Source of the DNA: Pontimonas sp.
GTDB lineage: Bacteria > Actinomycetota > Actinomycetes > Actinomycetales > Microbacteriaceae
Direction of reading: 5' to 3'
Length of the DNA stretch: 7,396 nt
Assembly: GCA_021741945.1 (NCBI GenBank)
Contig: JAIOWV010000063.1
Coordinates: 1-7,396, forward strand
Under the pieces are notes generated by a model. The model was not told the DNA's origin, made no database searches, and saw only the letters and a list, made by a program, of their open reading frames with translations. A program made the translations under genes and the position numbers. This document shows positions 1-6,593 of this stretch, piece by piece; within the stretch, counting starts at the first letter, position 1, and every line of letters starts with the position of its first letter.

Positions 1-611
1 GTCTCGTCGATTGCGCGCTGGACACCCTCAATACGGCGAACCGTGTTGGAGTCCACTGCGTTTCCGGTGAGGTGCACAATTGCGCCCTCTCCACCCATCT
101 GCTCGATGAGAGCAACGGTGGCCAGGTAAGCAGCTTCACCGGTGTCGGTCGAGAGGCAGAAGTCTGCCTCGTTCACGTCACCAGCAGGACAAGATGCCAA
201 CGAACCAACAGCGAATCCCTGACCCTTGAGGTTCAGGAAGGTGGTGTTGATGTCGGTGGGGGAAACGCCGAAGATACCAAACGCGTTGAAGCCCTGAGCT
301 GCCATCGAGTCGATTGCAGCGTTGTGCTTGGTCTGGTCCCATTCACCGGTCTCGTTGAAGACTGCAGAGCCGATACCGAACTCAGCAACTGCGGCTTCTC
401 CACCAGCAATCCAAGGCTGGAAGTAAGGGTGTGCTCCACCCGGAACGAGTGCAACCTGAACAGCCGAGAAGTCGGGACCGTCAGTGGTCGTCGATTCTGC
501 GGGTGCTTCGGTCGTGGCTTCCTCAGCTGCAGGGGTGCACCCAGCAACGAGCAGGCCGGCGGAAATCGCAAGCGCGGCAAATGCCACACCGTTGCGTCGC
601 CTTGACATCAT
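1..611 (-). CDS. Sugar ABC transporter substrate-binding lipoprotein (N-terminal part, runs off left edge)
   Basis: This is the N-terminal ~203 residues of a periplasmic-binding-protein-like lipoprotein that captures a sugar outside the membrane and delivers it to an ABC importer. Visible features are a basic start (MMSRRRNG), a hydrophobic stretch and a lipobox LVAGC with the lipidated Cys near residue 25. A Thr/Glu/Ser-rich linker follows, and then a fold typical of the ribose/xylose/inositol class (Peripla_BP_4): VALVPGGAHPYF, a region around AIDSMAAQGFNAFGIFGVSP, and GGEGAIVHLTGN. Tandem ATG codons sit at 609-611 and 606-608. A GAGAGG Shine-Dalgarno lies about 6 nt upstream, so the first ATG is chosen. 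The nearby FAH-family enzyme and GntR regulator suggest a pentose or sugar-acid ligand, but the exact ligand cannot be read from the sequence. The rest of the gene, and probably the transporter's permease and ATPase, lie left of the window. Confidence 0.87.
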   Translation of the reverse strand, partial: MMSRRRNGVAFAALAISAGLLVAGCTPAAEEATTEAPAESTTTDGPDFSAVQVALVPGGAHPYFQPWIAGGEAAVAEFGIGSAVFNETGEWDQTKHNAAIDSMAAQGFNAFGIFGVSPTDINTTFLNLKGQGFAVGSLASCPAGDVNEADFCLSTDTGEAAYLATVALIEQMGGEGAIVHLTGNAVDSNTVRRIEGVQRAIDE

Positions 612-632
612 GTGTTTCCTCTCGATTGGTTG

Positions 633-663
633 ATCCCATTGGTGCATGGGATTGTTGGCACCA
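633..663 (-). promoter_or_regulatory. Overlapping inverted repeats at the substrate-binding-protein promoter (candidate operator/leader hairpin)
   Basis: Two perfect inverted repeats share one segment. ATCCCAT (633-639) and ATGGGAT (646-652) flank the 6-nt TGGTGC (640-645). That TGGTGC also pairs with GCACCA (658-663) across a 12-nt spacer. The second repeat abuts the proposed -10 box and spans the expected transcription start, a usual place for a repressor site. The first would form a 7-bp stem with a 6-nt loop in the 5' end of the mRNA. The repeats are seen directly; the regulatory role is inferred. Confidence 0.45.
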
Positions 664-692
664 CCCTAATCGGGTTCGGCAAAAAATATCAA
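663..692 (-). promoter_or_regulatory. Candidate sigma-70 promoter of the substrate-binding-protein gene
   Basis: On the minus strand a -35-like TTGATA (687-692) is separated by 18 nt from TAGGGT (663-668), which fits the actinobacterial TANNNT -10 pattern. Transcription would start near 656 and give a leader of about 45 nt ending in the GAGAGG ribosome site. Having its own promoter suggests the importer gene can be transcribed separately from the upstream FAH-family gene. Confidence 0.4.
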
Positions 693-755
693 CTATTTGG
701 AGAATAGATATGTATTTGTGTCGCAACCGTGATTTTTGGACACGAACCAGGGCGG

Positions 756-774
756 TTCCCTCCTCAGGAGAGAA
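756..774 (-). terminator. Weak hairpin downstream of the FAH-family gene
   Basis: Eight-base arms (756-763 and 767-774) around a 3-nt loop can pair in the minus-strand transcript, with one G-U pair, starting 19 nt after the TAA stop at 793-795. No U-tract follows, so this is at best a weak or Rho-assisted terminator. It may instead only stabilise the 3' end. Confidence 0.25.
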
Positions 775-792
775 GCACCGCGTCGCCAAGCC

Positions 793-1941
793 TTAGCTCT
801 GCTCCTTGCGCAGATAGGCCATCAGCTCCCGAATACCAAAGGTCCAGTGTGGCAACCGGTCGGTCACACCAGTCGTGTTGACCAAACGGCCCAGGTGATA
901 GCTGTAAATCTCGACGACGTCGCCGGGCTTGTGGGTAAACCCAGTCCCCGGAGTGTCTCGATCTTGCGTGGGAGCAAATAGCGTGCCCGTATACAGGGCG
1001 AAACCATCTGGATACTGGTGGTGGGCTCCGGAGGTGGCACTGATGAGTTCCGTGAGCGGCCGACTAATTTCACTCACAGAATTCGTTCCCTCCAGAGTGA
1101 AGCCGTCCTGGCCCGTGACCCTGAGGTGAATATCTTCCTTGGCAGCATCATCCAGACCGAAGTGTTCGTCAAAGACCCGGACAAAGGGCCCCAGAGACGA
1201 CTGGGCATTGTTGTCTTTGGCTTTCCCGAGCAGAAGGGCGCTTCGACCTTCCACGTCGCGGAGGTTCACATCGTTCCCCAGAGTGGCGCCCACGGCCTTG
1301 CCCCTCGAATCCACAATCAGAACGAGCTCGGGCTCCGGGTTGTTCCACGTGGAGAAGGTGGGAATTCCGACCTCAGCACCGAAGCCCACTGAGGACAACA
1401 CGGGGGCCTTGGTGAACACTTCAGGGTCTGGGCCAATACCGACCTCAAGGTAGGGCGACCAGAGTCCCTGCGCAATAAGAATGTCTTTGGCGGCCTGGGC
1501 GCGTGGCGAGCCAGGCCGGATGCCCTTGAGGCTTCCATCCAGGGTCTCCATGAGCTCAGCGCGAACCACTTCAGCGCGGGCACTATCGCCCGCGCACTTC
1601 TCTTCGATGACTCGCTCAATCAGACTGCCAACGAACGTGACACCACACGCTTTGACAACCTGTAAGTCAACAGGAGCGAGGAAGTGTGGCAGAGCACTAT
1701 TCCTGGCCACCGAATTCTCGGCAACGTTGTCGATTGACCAACGAGGGTCTCCCCCGGCGACATAGGCCCCAAGGTTCTCCAGGTGATCGCAGAGTTCTGA
1801 AACTGTCCCCACCGCTGACGTAATATCGACCAACTGCTCCCCCTGCACCACGCACACGCGGGGGCCACCGGAGGAGGGATCCCACACTCGAGCGATCAGC
1901 GTCGCGGTATCGGGACTCTCAGGAAGAATGTGGTGGGACAT
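793..1941 (-). CDS. Fumarylacetoacetate-hydrolase-family protein, probable 2-keto-3-deoxy-pentonate dehydratase (XylX-like)
   Basis: A 382-residue cytoplasmic enzyme of the FAH superfamily, built from an N-terminal domain of about 180 residues and a C-terminal catalytic domain. The catalytic half shows NNPEPELVL (200-208), whose acidic residues match the divalent-metal ligands of the family. It also shows LGNDVNLRDVEGRSALLLG (221-239) and KAKDNN (240-245). This length and motif set resemble the Caulobacter XylX/2-dehydro-3-deoxy-D-pentonate dehydratase group. Those enzymes convert 2-keto-3-deoxy-xylonate/arabinonate to 2-oxoglutarate semialdehyde in the Weimberg pathway. Generic FAH hydrolases of ~280 residues lack the long N-terminal domain. 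A GAGGAG ribosome site lies 7 nt before the ATG. A sugar-binding lipoprotein gene downstream and a divergent GntR regulator support a role in pentose or sugar-acid breakdown. The family call is firm; the substrate is inferred, and L-arabinonate or other deoxy-keto acids are alternatives. Confidence 0.88.
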   Translation of the reverse strand: MSHHILPESPDTATLIARVWDPSSGGPRVCVVQGEQLVDITSAVGTVSELCDHLENLGAYVAGGDPRWSIDNVAENSVARNSALPHFLAPVDLQVVKACGVTFVGSLIERVIEEKCAGDSARAEVVRAELMETLDGSLKGIRPGSPRAQAAKDILIAQGLWSPYLEVGIGPDPEVFTKAPVLSSVGFGAEVGIPTFSTWNNPEPELVLIVDSRGKAVGATLGNDVNLRDVEGRSALLLGKAKDNNAQSSLGPFVRVFDEHFGLDDAAKEDIHLRVTGQDGFTLEGTNSVSEISRPLTELISATSGAHHQYPDGFALYTGTLFAPTQDRDTPGTGFTHKPGDVVEIYSYHLGRLVNTTGVTDRLPHWTFGIRELMAYLRKEQS

Positions 1942-2021
1942 AAAGAATCTCCTCGGGTATCAGACGAAAACAGAGCCTAGTCCTTGAGCCCTGCTCTCAT
2001 CTGCGCCCCTCGCTTCCGCGA

Positions 2022-2050
2022 ATTTGATTACTAGTGAACTACCATGACAA
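2022..2050 (-). promoter_or_regulatory. Candidate promoter of the FAH-family gene with an operator-like repeat in the spacer
   Basis: On the minus strand TTGTCA (2045-2050) and TCAAAT (2022-2027) are spaced by 17 nt, giving a moderate sigma-70-like match. The -10 lacks the usual A at position 2. The spacer contains TAGTTCACTA (2032-2041), with 4-bp inverted arms around 2 nt. This has the same half-site geometry as FadR/UxuR-type GntR operators (TNGT-NN-ACNA). The divergent GntR gene begins at 2103, so one bound repressor could control both directions. The role is inferred. Confidence 0.3.
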
Positions 2051-2102
2051 ACGAATGACTGCCAGGGTAGGAAAACTGCCACGAACATAAGGGGCGAACA
2101 CG

Positions 2103-2852
2103 ATGTCTCTGACCGACACCGATGTCACAGTGACACCTCCTCTTGCTCAGGCAGGAAACGGATCGGGTCGCCTCACCACAGCCGAGGTCTACGAGGCCTT
2201 GCGCCGGAAGATTCTTGACCACACCATTCCCCCGGCAACGAAAGTCAACATCCACCACCTCTCCCGAGAGTTTGGTGTCTCGCCGACACCAGTGAGGGAA
2301 GCGCTCCGCCTGCTCCAGGGGGACAATCTGCTGGTGGCGACCTCCAACAAGGGTTATGCCACCACGGAGGTCCTTGACCTCCAAGGTGTCAGGGACCTGT
2401 TTGAGTTCAGGTTGCTCATCGAGCCCTGGGCCGCGAGAACCGCTGCGACAAATCGGCTCAACAACCCCGCGCGCATTCTTGACGATGAGCTTGCCCACTT
2501 CGACGCGCAGGGCGACTCACTGCAGCACGCTCTCATCTCGCACGACAGCCGGTTCCACCGAGCAATTCTTGAATCCACCGAGAACCAAACTGTCATCCAG
2601 TCGTTTGAACAATCGCACTGCCACCTCCACCTTTTTCGGATGTATGGGCACAACTGGGATTGGCGCACCACCATCAAGGAACACAAGTCAATCGCCGAGG
2701 CGATTCGATCGGCTGAGCCCGCCAAGGCCGAGGACATGATGCGCCGTCACCTACAAAGCGCCTATATGAGGTTCTTCAACGCGATGACCGACCAGAAGGA
2801 AGACCCAGCCGAACTGCGGGCTTCTGTCTCACCAACGCTCATCATCGGTTAG
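2103..2852 (+). CDS. GntR-family transcriptional regulator with FCD effector domain
   Basis: A 249-residue DNA-binding repressor/activator of the FadR subfamily. After a flexible N-terminus of ~22 residues comes a winged helix-turn-helix (about 23-92), with the recognition region LSREFGVSPTPVREALRLL at 53-71 and the wing at NKGYATTEV. The all-helical FCD domain (about 97-225) keeps the likely metal/ligand residues D148, H152, H194 and H216. FCD regulators usually sense small carboxylic or sugar acids, which fits the divergent gene for a keto-deoxy-sugar-acid enzyme. An AAGGGG ribosome site (2089-2094) lies 8 nt before the ATG. The gene is transcribed away from the catabolic enzyme across a 161-nt shared promoter region, a common arrangement for local autoregulated control. 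The specific effector is not known. Confidence 0.93.
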   Translation: MSLTDTDVTVTPPLAQAGNGSGRLTTAEVYEALRRKILDHTIPPATKVNIHHLSREFGVSPTPVREALRLLQGDNLLVATSNKGYATTEVLDLQGVRDLFEFRLLIEPWAARTAATNRLNNPARILDDELAHFDAQGDSLQHALISHDSRFHRAILESTENQTVIQSFEQSHCHLHLFRMYGHNWDWRTTIKEHKSIAEAIRSAEPAKAEDMMRRHLQSAYMRFFNAMTDQKEDPAELRASVSPTLIIG

Positions 2853-2903
2853 ACGGTATTCACGGTTTACGGCCCGCGTCGCCCCCGGGACCGAAGATCA
2901 CCG

Positions 2904-4070
2904 CTACTCGAAGCGCAGCGCGTCGACAGGCTGGAGCTTGGCTGCTGTTCTGGCAGGCCAGACTCCAAAGACAACACCGACCAGGGCGCTAAAGCCCAGA
3001 GCAACAAAGACGGTGGTTGGGTCAATAAAGAAGTCCCACCCACCAAGGACCGAGAAGCCGTACGAGGCGAGCTGCCCGATGGTGAGACCAATCAGGCCAC
3101 CCAAGGTCGAGAGCACCACGGCTTCCATCAAGAACTGGGTCAAGATTTGGGACTGTTTCGCACCGATCGCGCGCCGAACACCAATCTCTCGGGTGCGCTC
3201 GCGGACCGAGACCAACATGATGTTCATGATTCCAATGCCACCAACGACAAGCGAAATGCCGGCGATGCCGGTGATCAGAATTCCCAACGTGCTGGTCACC
3301 GTTCGGATTGTGTCCTGGAGGGCCGCCTGATTGAAGATGATGAATGTTGCGTCATCGTCATTGCGGACGTTCTTGGAGTAGCGCAGGAAGCTTTCCACTC
3401 GGTATTCCACCGGCGAGACAGCCTCCTGGGATTCGGCCTGGATGCGAATTACTGAGAGATAGGGCGACTTCGAGAACAGGCTCCTGGCGGCACCCTGAGT
3501 GATGTACACGTTGGCCCCAGAGCCAAACCCGTCGGCGTCGTCCAACACGCCGATCACGGTGAAAGCAAGCCCATCAACACGCACGGTGTCGCCGATGGAC
3601 TCTTTGGTGAAACCCAATTCGTCGGCACCGCGTGCTGACATGACGACCACCCGAGAGTTCTGCAACCCAGGTGACGTCGGCAAGAACGCGCCAATAGCGA
3701 GGTCTGGATTCCCGAGGTTTTCATACTCTGGTGACACCCCGATGATGGTCGCGCTGATGGATTCGCTGCCGTAGGCGATGCTTCCCACCGTGCGCACCTC
3801 GGTGCTGGTCTTCAAGACACCCTCGATCTCTGCGATCGCCGCGGCGTCCTTCTCCTCCAGCCCCGTGGGCGTTGAGGCAGAAACGGTGATTTGGTTGGCG
3901 CCGAGCGATTCCAGTGAGCTGTCGATGCCTTGCTGCGCACCCTGACCCACGGCCGTGAGGGCGACAACAGCGCCAACACCAATGATGATGCCGAGCATCG
4001 TGAGCGCAGAGCGGACCTTCGCCGCAGTGATGCGGCTGAGCGCCAGCCTGAAAGTGAGCCAAAGATTCAT
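2904..4070 (-). CDS. MacB/FtsX-type ABC transporter permease
   Basis: A 388-residue permease with the MacB four-helix plan. The first membrane helix is at about 22-42 and is followed by a large extracytoplasmic domain (about 45-255, MacB_PCD). Three more helices lie at about 259-288, 314-337 and 352-372 (FtsX domain). The cytoplasmic coupling segment after TM2, VRERTREIGVRRAIGA (289-304), and the C-terminal WPARTAAKLQPVDALRFE are hallmarks of the family. Its ATG overlaps the stop of the ATPase gene (ATGA, 4067-4070), so translation is probably coupled. It forms the membrane channel or mechanotransmission unit with the ATPase and adaptor encoded upstream. In a bacterium without an outer membrane the complex probably moves peptides, lipids or drugs out of the membrane or cytoplasm. 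The substrate cannot be inferred. Confidence 0.93.
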   Translation of the reverse strand: MNLWLTFRLALSRITAAKVRSALTMLGIIIGVGAVVALTAVGQGAQQGIDSSLESLGANQITVSASTPTGLEEKDAAAIAEIEGVLKTSTEVRTVGSIAYGSESISATIIGVSPEYENLGNPDLAIGAFLPTSPGLQNSRVVVMSARGADELGFTKESIGDTVRVDGLAFTVIGVLDDADGFGSGANVYITQGAARSLFSKSPYLSVIRIQAESQEAVSPVEYRVESFLRYSKNVRNDDDATFIIFNQAALQDTIRTVTSTLGILITGIAGISLVVGGIGIMNIMLVSVRERTREIGVRRAIGAKQSQILTQFLMEAVVLSTLGGLIGLTIGQLASYGFSVLGGWDFFIDPTTVFVALGFSALVGVVFGVWPARTAAKLQPVDALRFE

Positions 4071-4771
4071 CGTGAGCCCGCTAACGCATCGGCTTCGTCG
4101 CGCTCAATAAGCCCGTCTCTGATGTACACGCGGCGCTTCGCGGCAGCAGCAACATCGAGATCGTGGGTAATCAAGACGATGGTGCGACCCTCGGCGTTCA
4201 TCTCTTTAAAGACTTCCATGACCTGAGCACCAGACGAGGTGTCGAGAGCACCAGTGGGCTCATCGGCAAGAACAATGTCGGGGTTCGTTACCAAGGCGCG
4301 TGAAATTGCCACGCGCTGTTGCTGACCTCCTGAAAGACGACCGCGATCAAAGTTGAGACGTTCGCCCAAGCCCAGTCTGGTCAGAATCGCCGCTGCGCGC
4401 TTGTGAGCTTCCCTGGGCCGAAGCCCCTGGTAAAGAAGGGGGGCTGCAACGTTTTCTACCGCGGAGGTCAGGGGCAGAAGCTGGAACTGTTGAAAAACAA
4501 AGCCAATCGCACGCGATCGCAGTGCCGTTAGCTCGTTGTCGTCCAGAGTGGAAATGTCTTTCCCGGAAATCTTGACCGTGCCAGCGCTGGGGCGATCAAG
4601 ACACCCAATGAGGTTCATCAACGTTGACTTCCCAGAACCCGAGGGGCCCACAATCGCGACGAACTCGCCACGTTCAACCTTGAGGCTCACCCCAGCAAGC
4701 GCGACAGTAGGAACTTCGCCGGTTTGGTACTCCCGGCGAACATTGGTCAGTTCAACAACTACATCGCTCAA
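4067..4771 (-). CDS. MacB/LolD-type ABC transporter ATP-binding protein
   Basis: A 234-residue stand-alone nucleotide-binding subunit that powers the neighbouring FtsX-type permease. All ATPase motifs are intact: Walker A GPSGSGKST (42-50), Q-loop in VFQQFQLLP (Q94/Q95), signature LSGGQ (146-150), Walker B IVLADE (166-171) with a D-loop at GALD, and the switch His in ITHD (H203). The sequence around the Q-loop and ADEPTGALD is typical of the MacB/LolD/FtsE-like export class rather than importers. The start is TTG at 4769-4771, overlapping the adaptor's TGA stop as TTGA. No strong Shine-Dalgarno is visible, so re-initiation by ribosomes finishing the adaptor is likely. It is the middle gene of a three-gene operon. 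Confidence 0.94.
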   Translation of the reverse strand: MSDVVVELTNVRREYQTGEVPTVALAGVSLKVERGEFVAIVGPSGSGKSTLMNLIGCLDRPSAGTVKISGKDISTLDDNELTALRSRAIGFVFQQFQLLPLTSAVENVAAPLLYQGLRPREAHKRAAAILTRLGLGERLNFDRGRLSGGQQQRVAISRALVTNPDIVLADEPTGALDTSSGAQVMEVFKEMNAEGRTIVLITHDLDVAAAAKRRVYIRDGLIERDEADALAGSR

Positions 4772-6015
4772 TTGAGATCTGGGTTCTCTTCAGCGTCTTC
4801 GGGTGGCCCGCCACCGAACCCTGTGTCGGTCGGTGGCAGTTCGCCGTCAGAACCGGTCACGACGCGATCGCCCTCGGAGAGCCCTGAGACGATTTCCACG
4901 TAGTAGCCGCCGCGGATGCCTACCTCGACATCAACGTTGGTAATGGTGCCATCTTCTGCTTGGACTCGAACGATGAAGCCACCATCAGTGGGCACGAGTG
5001 CCGTAACGGGGGCGGCCACCACCCCAAGGCGCTCCTCGGTGGTGATACTGGCCTGAGCCGTCATGCCGGCTCGCAGGCCTGCGGGAGGGTTAGGAAGACT
5101 AATCGTGACCTCGTAGGTGGTCAGTGAGGATCCCGAGGGGTCCACGACACCAAAGGGTGCCACGTGGGTCACCTCGCCCACCCGAGACTCATCGGGAAGA
5201 GCGTCAAACTCCAGGCTCACTTTTTGGCCCACAGCAATACCGACAACGTCGCCTTCTGCGAACTCGGCAGTAACCACGAACTCATCGAGCGCAGCCAGGA
5301 TGATGAAGCCGCTCGTGCCATTCGTTCCGAGGGTTGTGGTGCCAATCGGCTCTCCCACCTCAGAGGCGATTGCCACAATGGTTCCCGCAGCCGGCGCAGT
5401 CATGGTGGCGCCAGCGAGATTAGCAAGAGCGGAGTTGAGTTGCGCCTGAGCGGACGTCTTTGCAGGGCCGGCGGCGATCACTTGCTGCTGAGCCGCGCCT
5501 AGCTGCGCGGCAGCCGAAGCTTGGCCAGCAATGGCACTCTCGAGAGCGATGTGTTTGTTGGGTTGGCCAGACAGCGACGGGTAGTCATCGGCCACGTTCT
5601 CGTAGTTCAATCGAGCAGCAACGACAGCTTGCTCTGCGGCTTCAACAGCCTGGAGGGCCTGAAGCTCGGCTGTCCTGGCACTGGCAACGCCAGCGCGAGC
5701 ACTTGCGACTGCGGCCTCGAGCGCCTCGGTCTTGATTGTGGCAAGAACATCGCCTTCAGCTACGACATCACCAACGGCAACGTTGAGCGTCGCCAGTTGA
5801 GCGCTAACGGCACCGGGGAACTGCAGACCTAATTCGAGCGCGGGGTCGACGGTGCCAGAGGCGGCAACCGTGACGTCAACATCGCGGACCTGAACCGCTT
5901 CAGTGAGGACTGTTGCCTCTTCGGGAGCGGCTGCAGAGAGTGCAATACCTGTCCCAGCTCCTCCAACCACCAAGACGGCAACAATTCCGGCAATGACTTT
6001 GGTTCTTGTCTTCAC
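4768..6015 (-). CDS. Membrane-fusion/adaptor protein (HlyD/MacA-like) of the ABC export system
   Basis: An extracytoplasmic adaptor of the MacA/HlyD type, 415 residues from the chosen GTG (6013-6015). A basic start and single membrane anchor (about 6-28) are followed by the first half of a lipoyl/barrel-sandwich domain (about 56-94). An Ala-rich helical hairpin comes next (about 97-203, coiled-coil-like), then the second lipoyl half with TAPAAGTIVAIASEVGEPIG (about 206-225). Beta-barrel and membrane-proximal domains complete it, with an acidic Gly/Pro-rich tail. The frame stays open up to a GTG at 6130-6132, which would give 454 residues. The extra 39 residues are Arg-rich, use AGA repeatedly and would run into the putative control region, so I prefer the shorter form, whose start follows a GAGAAG-like ribosome site. 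The TGA stop overlaps the ATPase start. Confidence 0.88.
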   Translation of the reverse strand: MKTRTKVIAGIVAVLVVGGAGTGIALSAAAPEEATVLTEAVQVRDVDVTVAASGTVDPALELGLQFPGAVSAQLATLNVAVGDVVAEGDVLATIKTEALEAAVASARAGVASARTAELQALQAVEAAEQAVVAARLNYENVADDYPSLSGQPNKHIALESAIAGQASAAAQLGAAQQQVIAAGPAKTSAQAQLNSALANLAGATMTAPAAGTIVAIASEVGEPIGTTTLGTNGTSGFIILAALDEFVVTAEFAEGDVVGIAVGQKVSLEFDALPDESRVGEVTHVAPFGVVDPSGSSLTTYEVTISLPNPPAGLRAGMTAQASITTEERLGVVAAPVTALVPTDGGFIVRVQAEDGTITNVDVEVGIRGGYYVEIVSGLSEGDRVVTGSDGELPPTDTGFGGGPPEDAEENPDLN

Positions 6016-6128
6016 GCTCTCAACTTCTCTTCTGGGCGGTGCCCGTGCAATCAGATTCCCCAGTCTGTGCCCTGGGCCTGTACGTCTGCTGATGGTTGCC
6101 CGAATGCGCGACGCAATCGTCGTGCCAC

Positions 6129-6147
6129 TCACGAAACCCTTTCGTCA
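6129..6147. promoter_or_regulatory. Near-perfect palindrome in the exporter/membrane-protein intergenic region (candidate operator)
   Basis: TCACGAAA (6129-6136) and TTTCGTCA (6140-6147) form an inverted repeat with 7 of 8 positions matching around a CCC centre; the inner 6 bp are perfect. It lies about 115 bp upstream of the chosen adaptor start and about 60 bp upstream of the plus-strand membrane-protein gene. Its size suits a dimeric TetR- or MarR-type regulator, but no such regulator is encoded in the window. The function is inferred only. Confidence 0.35.
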
Positions 6148-6193
6148 AACCTATCGAACGAGTGACCCCCACTTCACCTTTTGGCGTGACGCG

Positions 6194-6199
6194 TAGACT
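6194..6199 (+). promoter_or_regulatory. TAGACT -10 box, leaderless promoter of the four-helix membrane protein gene
   Basis: TAGACT matches the actinobacterial TANNNT -10 pattern. It ends 7 nt before the GTG at 6207-6209, so transcription should begin at or next to the start codon. No Shine-Dalgarno-like sequence precedes the GTG, as expected for a leaderless mRNA. No convincing -35 box is seen. Confidence 0.5.
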
Positions 6200-6206
6200 C
6201 TTTTTC

Positions 6207-6584
6207 GTGACTCAACTGCGATACACACTCCGCACCGGAGCAGCCGTGTTTGGCCTCAGCGCAGCCGCGCTGATTGTTTTCCCAGCGTTCTTTCTCGAAC
6301 TCCTTGGCCTTCAGGCCGATCTCCCGTTGATGTGGTCCATGGTGATGATTGGAATCACCTTGGTGGCCCTGACGGGAAACATGGCGGTGGTCTCGGTGAG
6401 CGCCAGTGACGGCGGTGTGCGAATGGCCAGTGTGGTGATGCTGTTTGCTGCTGCGGGGCTTGGCATGATCACCCTGCTTATCCCCGTTGCCTACACATGG
6501 TTCACCCTCGCCTATGCGGCAGTGGGGTTTGGGTTTTCTCTCGCCTATCTGGTGGGTCTGCTCCGCGCACGGCTCTCGGGATAG
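6207..6584 (+). CDS. Small four-helix membrane protein of unknown function
   Basis: I do not recognise this protein. From the GTG at 6207 it has 125 residues and is almost entirely hydrophobic. Four likely transmembrane helices lie at about 10-31, 38-59, 68-91 and 94-117, and the tail is short and basic (LLRARLSG). Short loops leave little room for a soluble domain, and no catalytic motif or conserved Cys/His cluster is visible. The open frame extends back to 6096, but the added residues are polar and Pro/Thr-rich, would cover the intergenic control region, and lack a ribosome site. The leaderless TAGACT-GTG arrangement supports 6207. The TAG stop (6582-6584) lies inside the -10 box of the following orn gene, so the two are adjacent but probably separately transcribed as well. 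It could be a stress- or transport-linked accessory protein; no function is assigned. Confidence 0.75.
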   Translation: MTQLRYTLRTGAAVFGLSAAALIVFPAFFLELLGLQADLPLMWSMVMIGITLVALTGNMAVVSVSASDGGVRMASVVMLFAAAGLGMITLLIPVAYTWFTLAYAAVGFGFSLAYLVGLLRARLSG

Positions 6585-6587
6585 ACT
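6582..6587 (+). promoter_or_regulatory. TAGACT -10 box, leaderless promoter of orn
   Basis: This is the same TAGACT hexamer as upstream of 6207, here ending 6 nt before the orn GTG (6594). No Shine-Dalgarno is present. The first three bases are the stop codon of the preceding gene, so one sequence ends one gene and promotes the next. Confidence 0.5.
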
Positions 6588-6593
6588 CACCGG

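Noticed and set aside
72..605. Plus-strand open frame of 177 codons
   Set aside because: It lies antisense to the substrate-binding lipoprotein, whose lipobox, ribosome site and family features are clear. The plus-strand translation is Cys/Arg/Ser-rich and has no recognisable domain.
693..707. CTATT/AATAG inverted repeat just upstream of the importer-gene -35
   Set aside because: The arms are only 5 bp and AT-rich with a 5-nt loop, easily expected by chance.
2031..2498. Minus-strand open frame of 155 codons over the GntR gene
   Set aside because: It is a shadow of the GntR gene and spans the divergent promoter region. Its composition is not protein-like and no motif is seen.
2853..2903. Bidirectional terminator between the convergent GntR and permease genes
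   Set aside because: I looked for a stem followed by a T-tract on either strand and found only GC-rich sequence without convincing arms.
6016..6132. 39-residue N-terminal extension of the adaptor protein
   Set aside because: It is Arg-rich with repeated AGA codons and precedes a normal membrane anchor. It is kept only as an alternative because an AAAGGG sequence does precede the upstream GTG.
6096..6206. N-terminal extension of the four-helix membrane protein
   Set aside because: The extra residues are polar and Pro/Thr-rich, lack a ribosome site, and overlap the control region. The TAGACT-N7-GTG arrangement supports the start at 6207.
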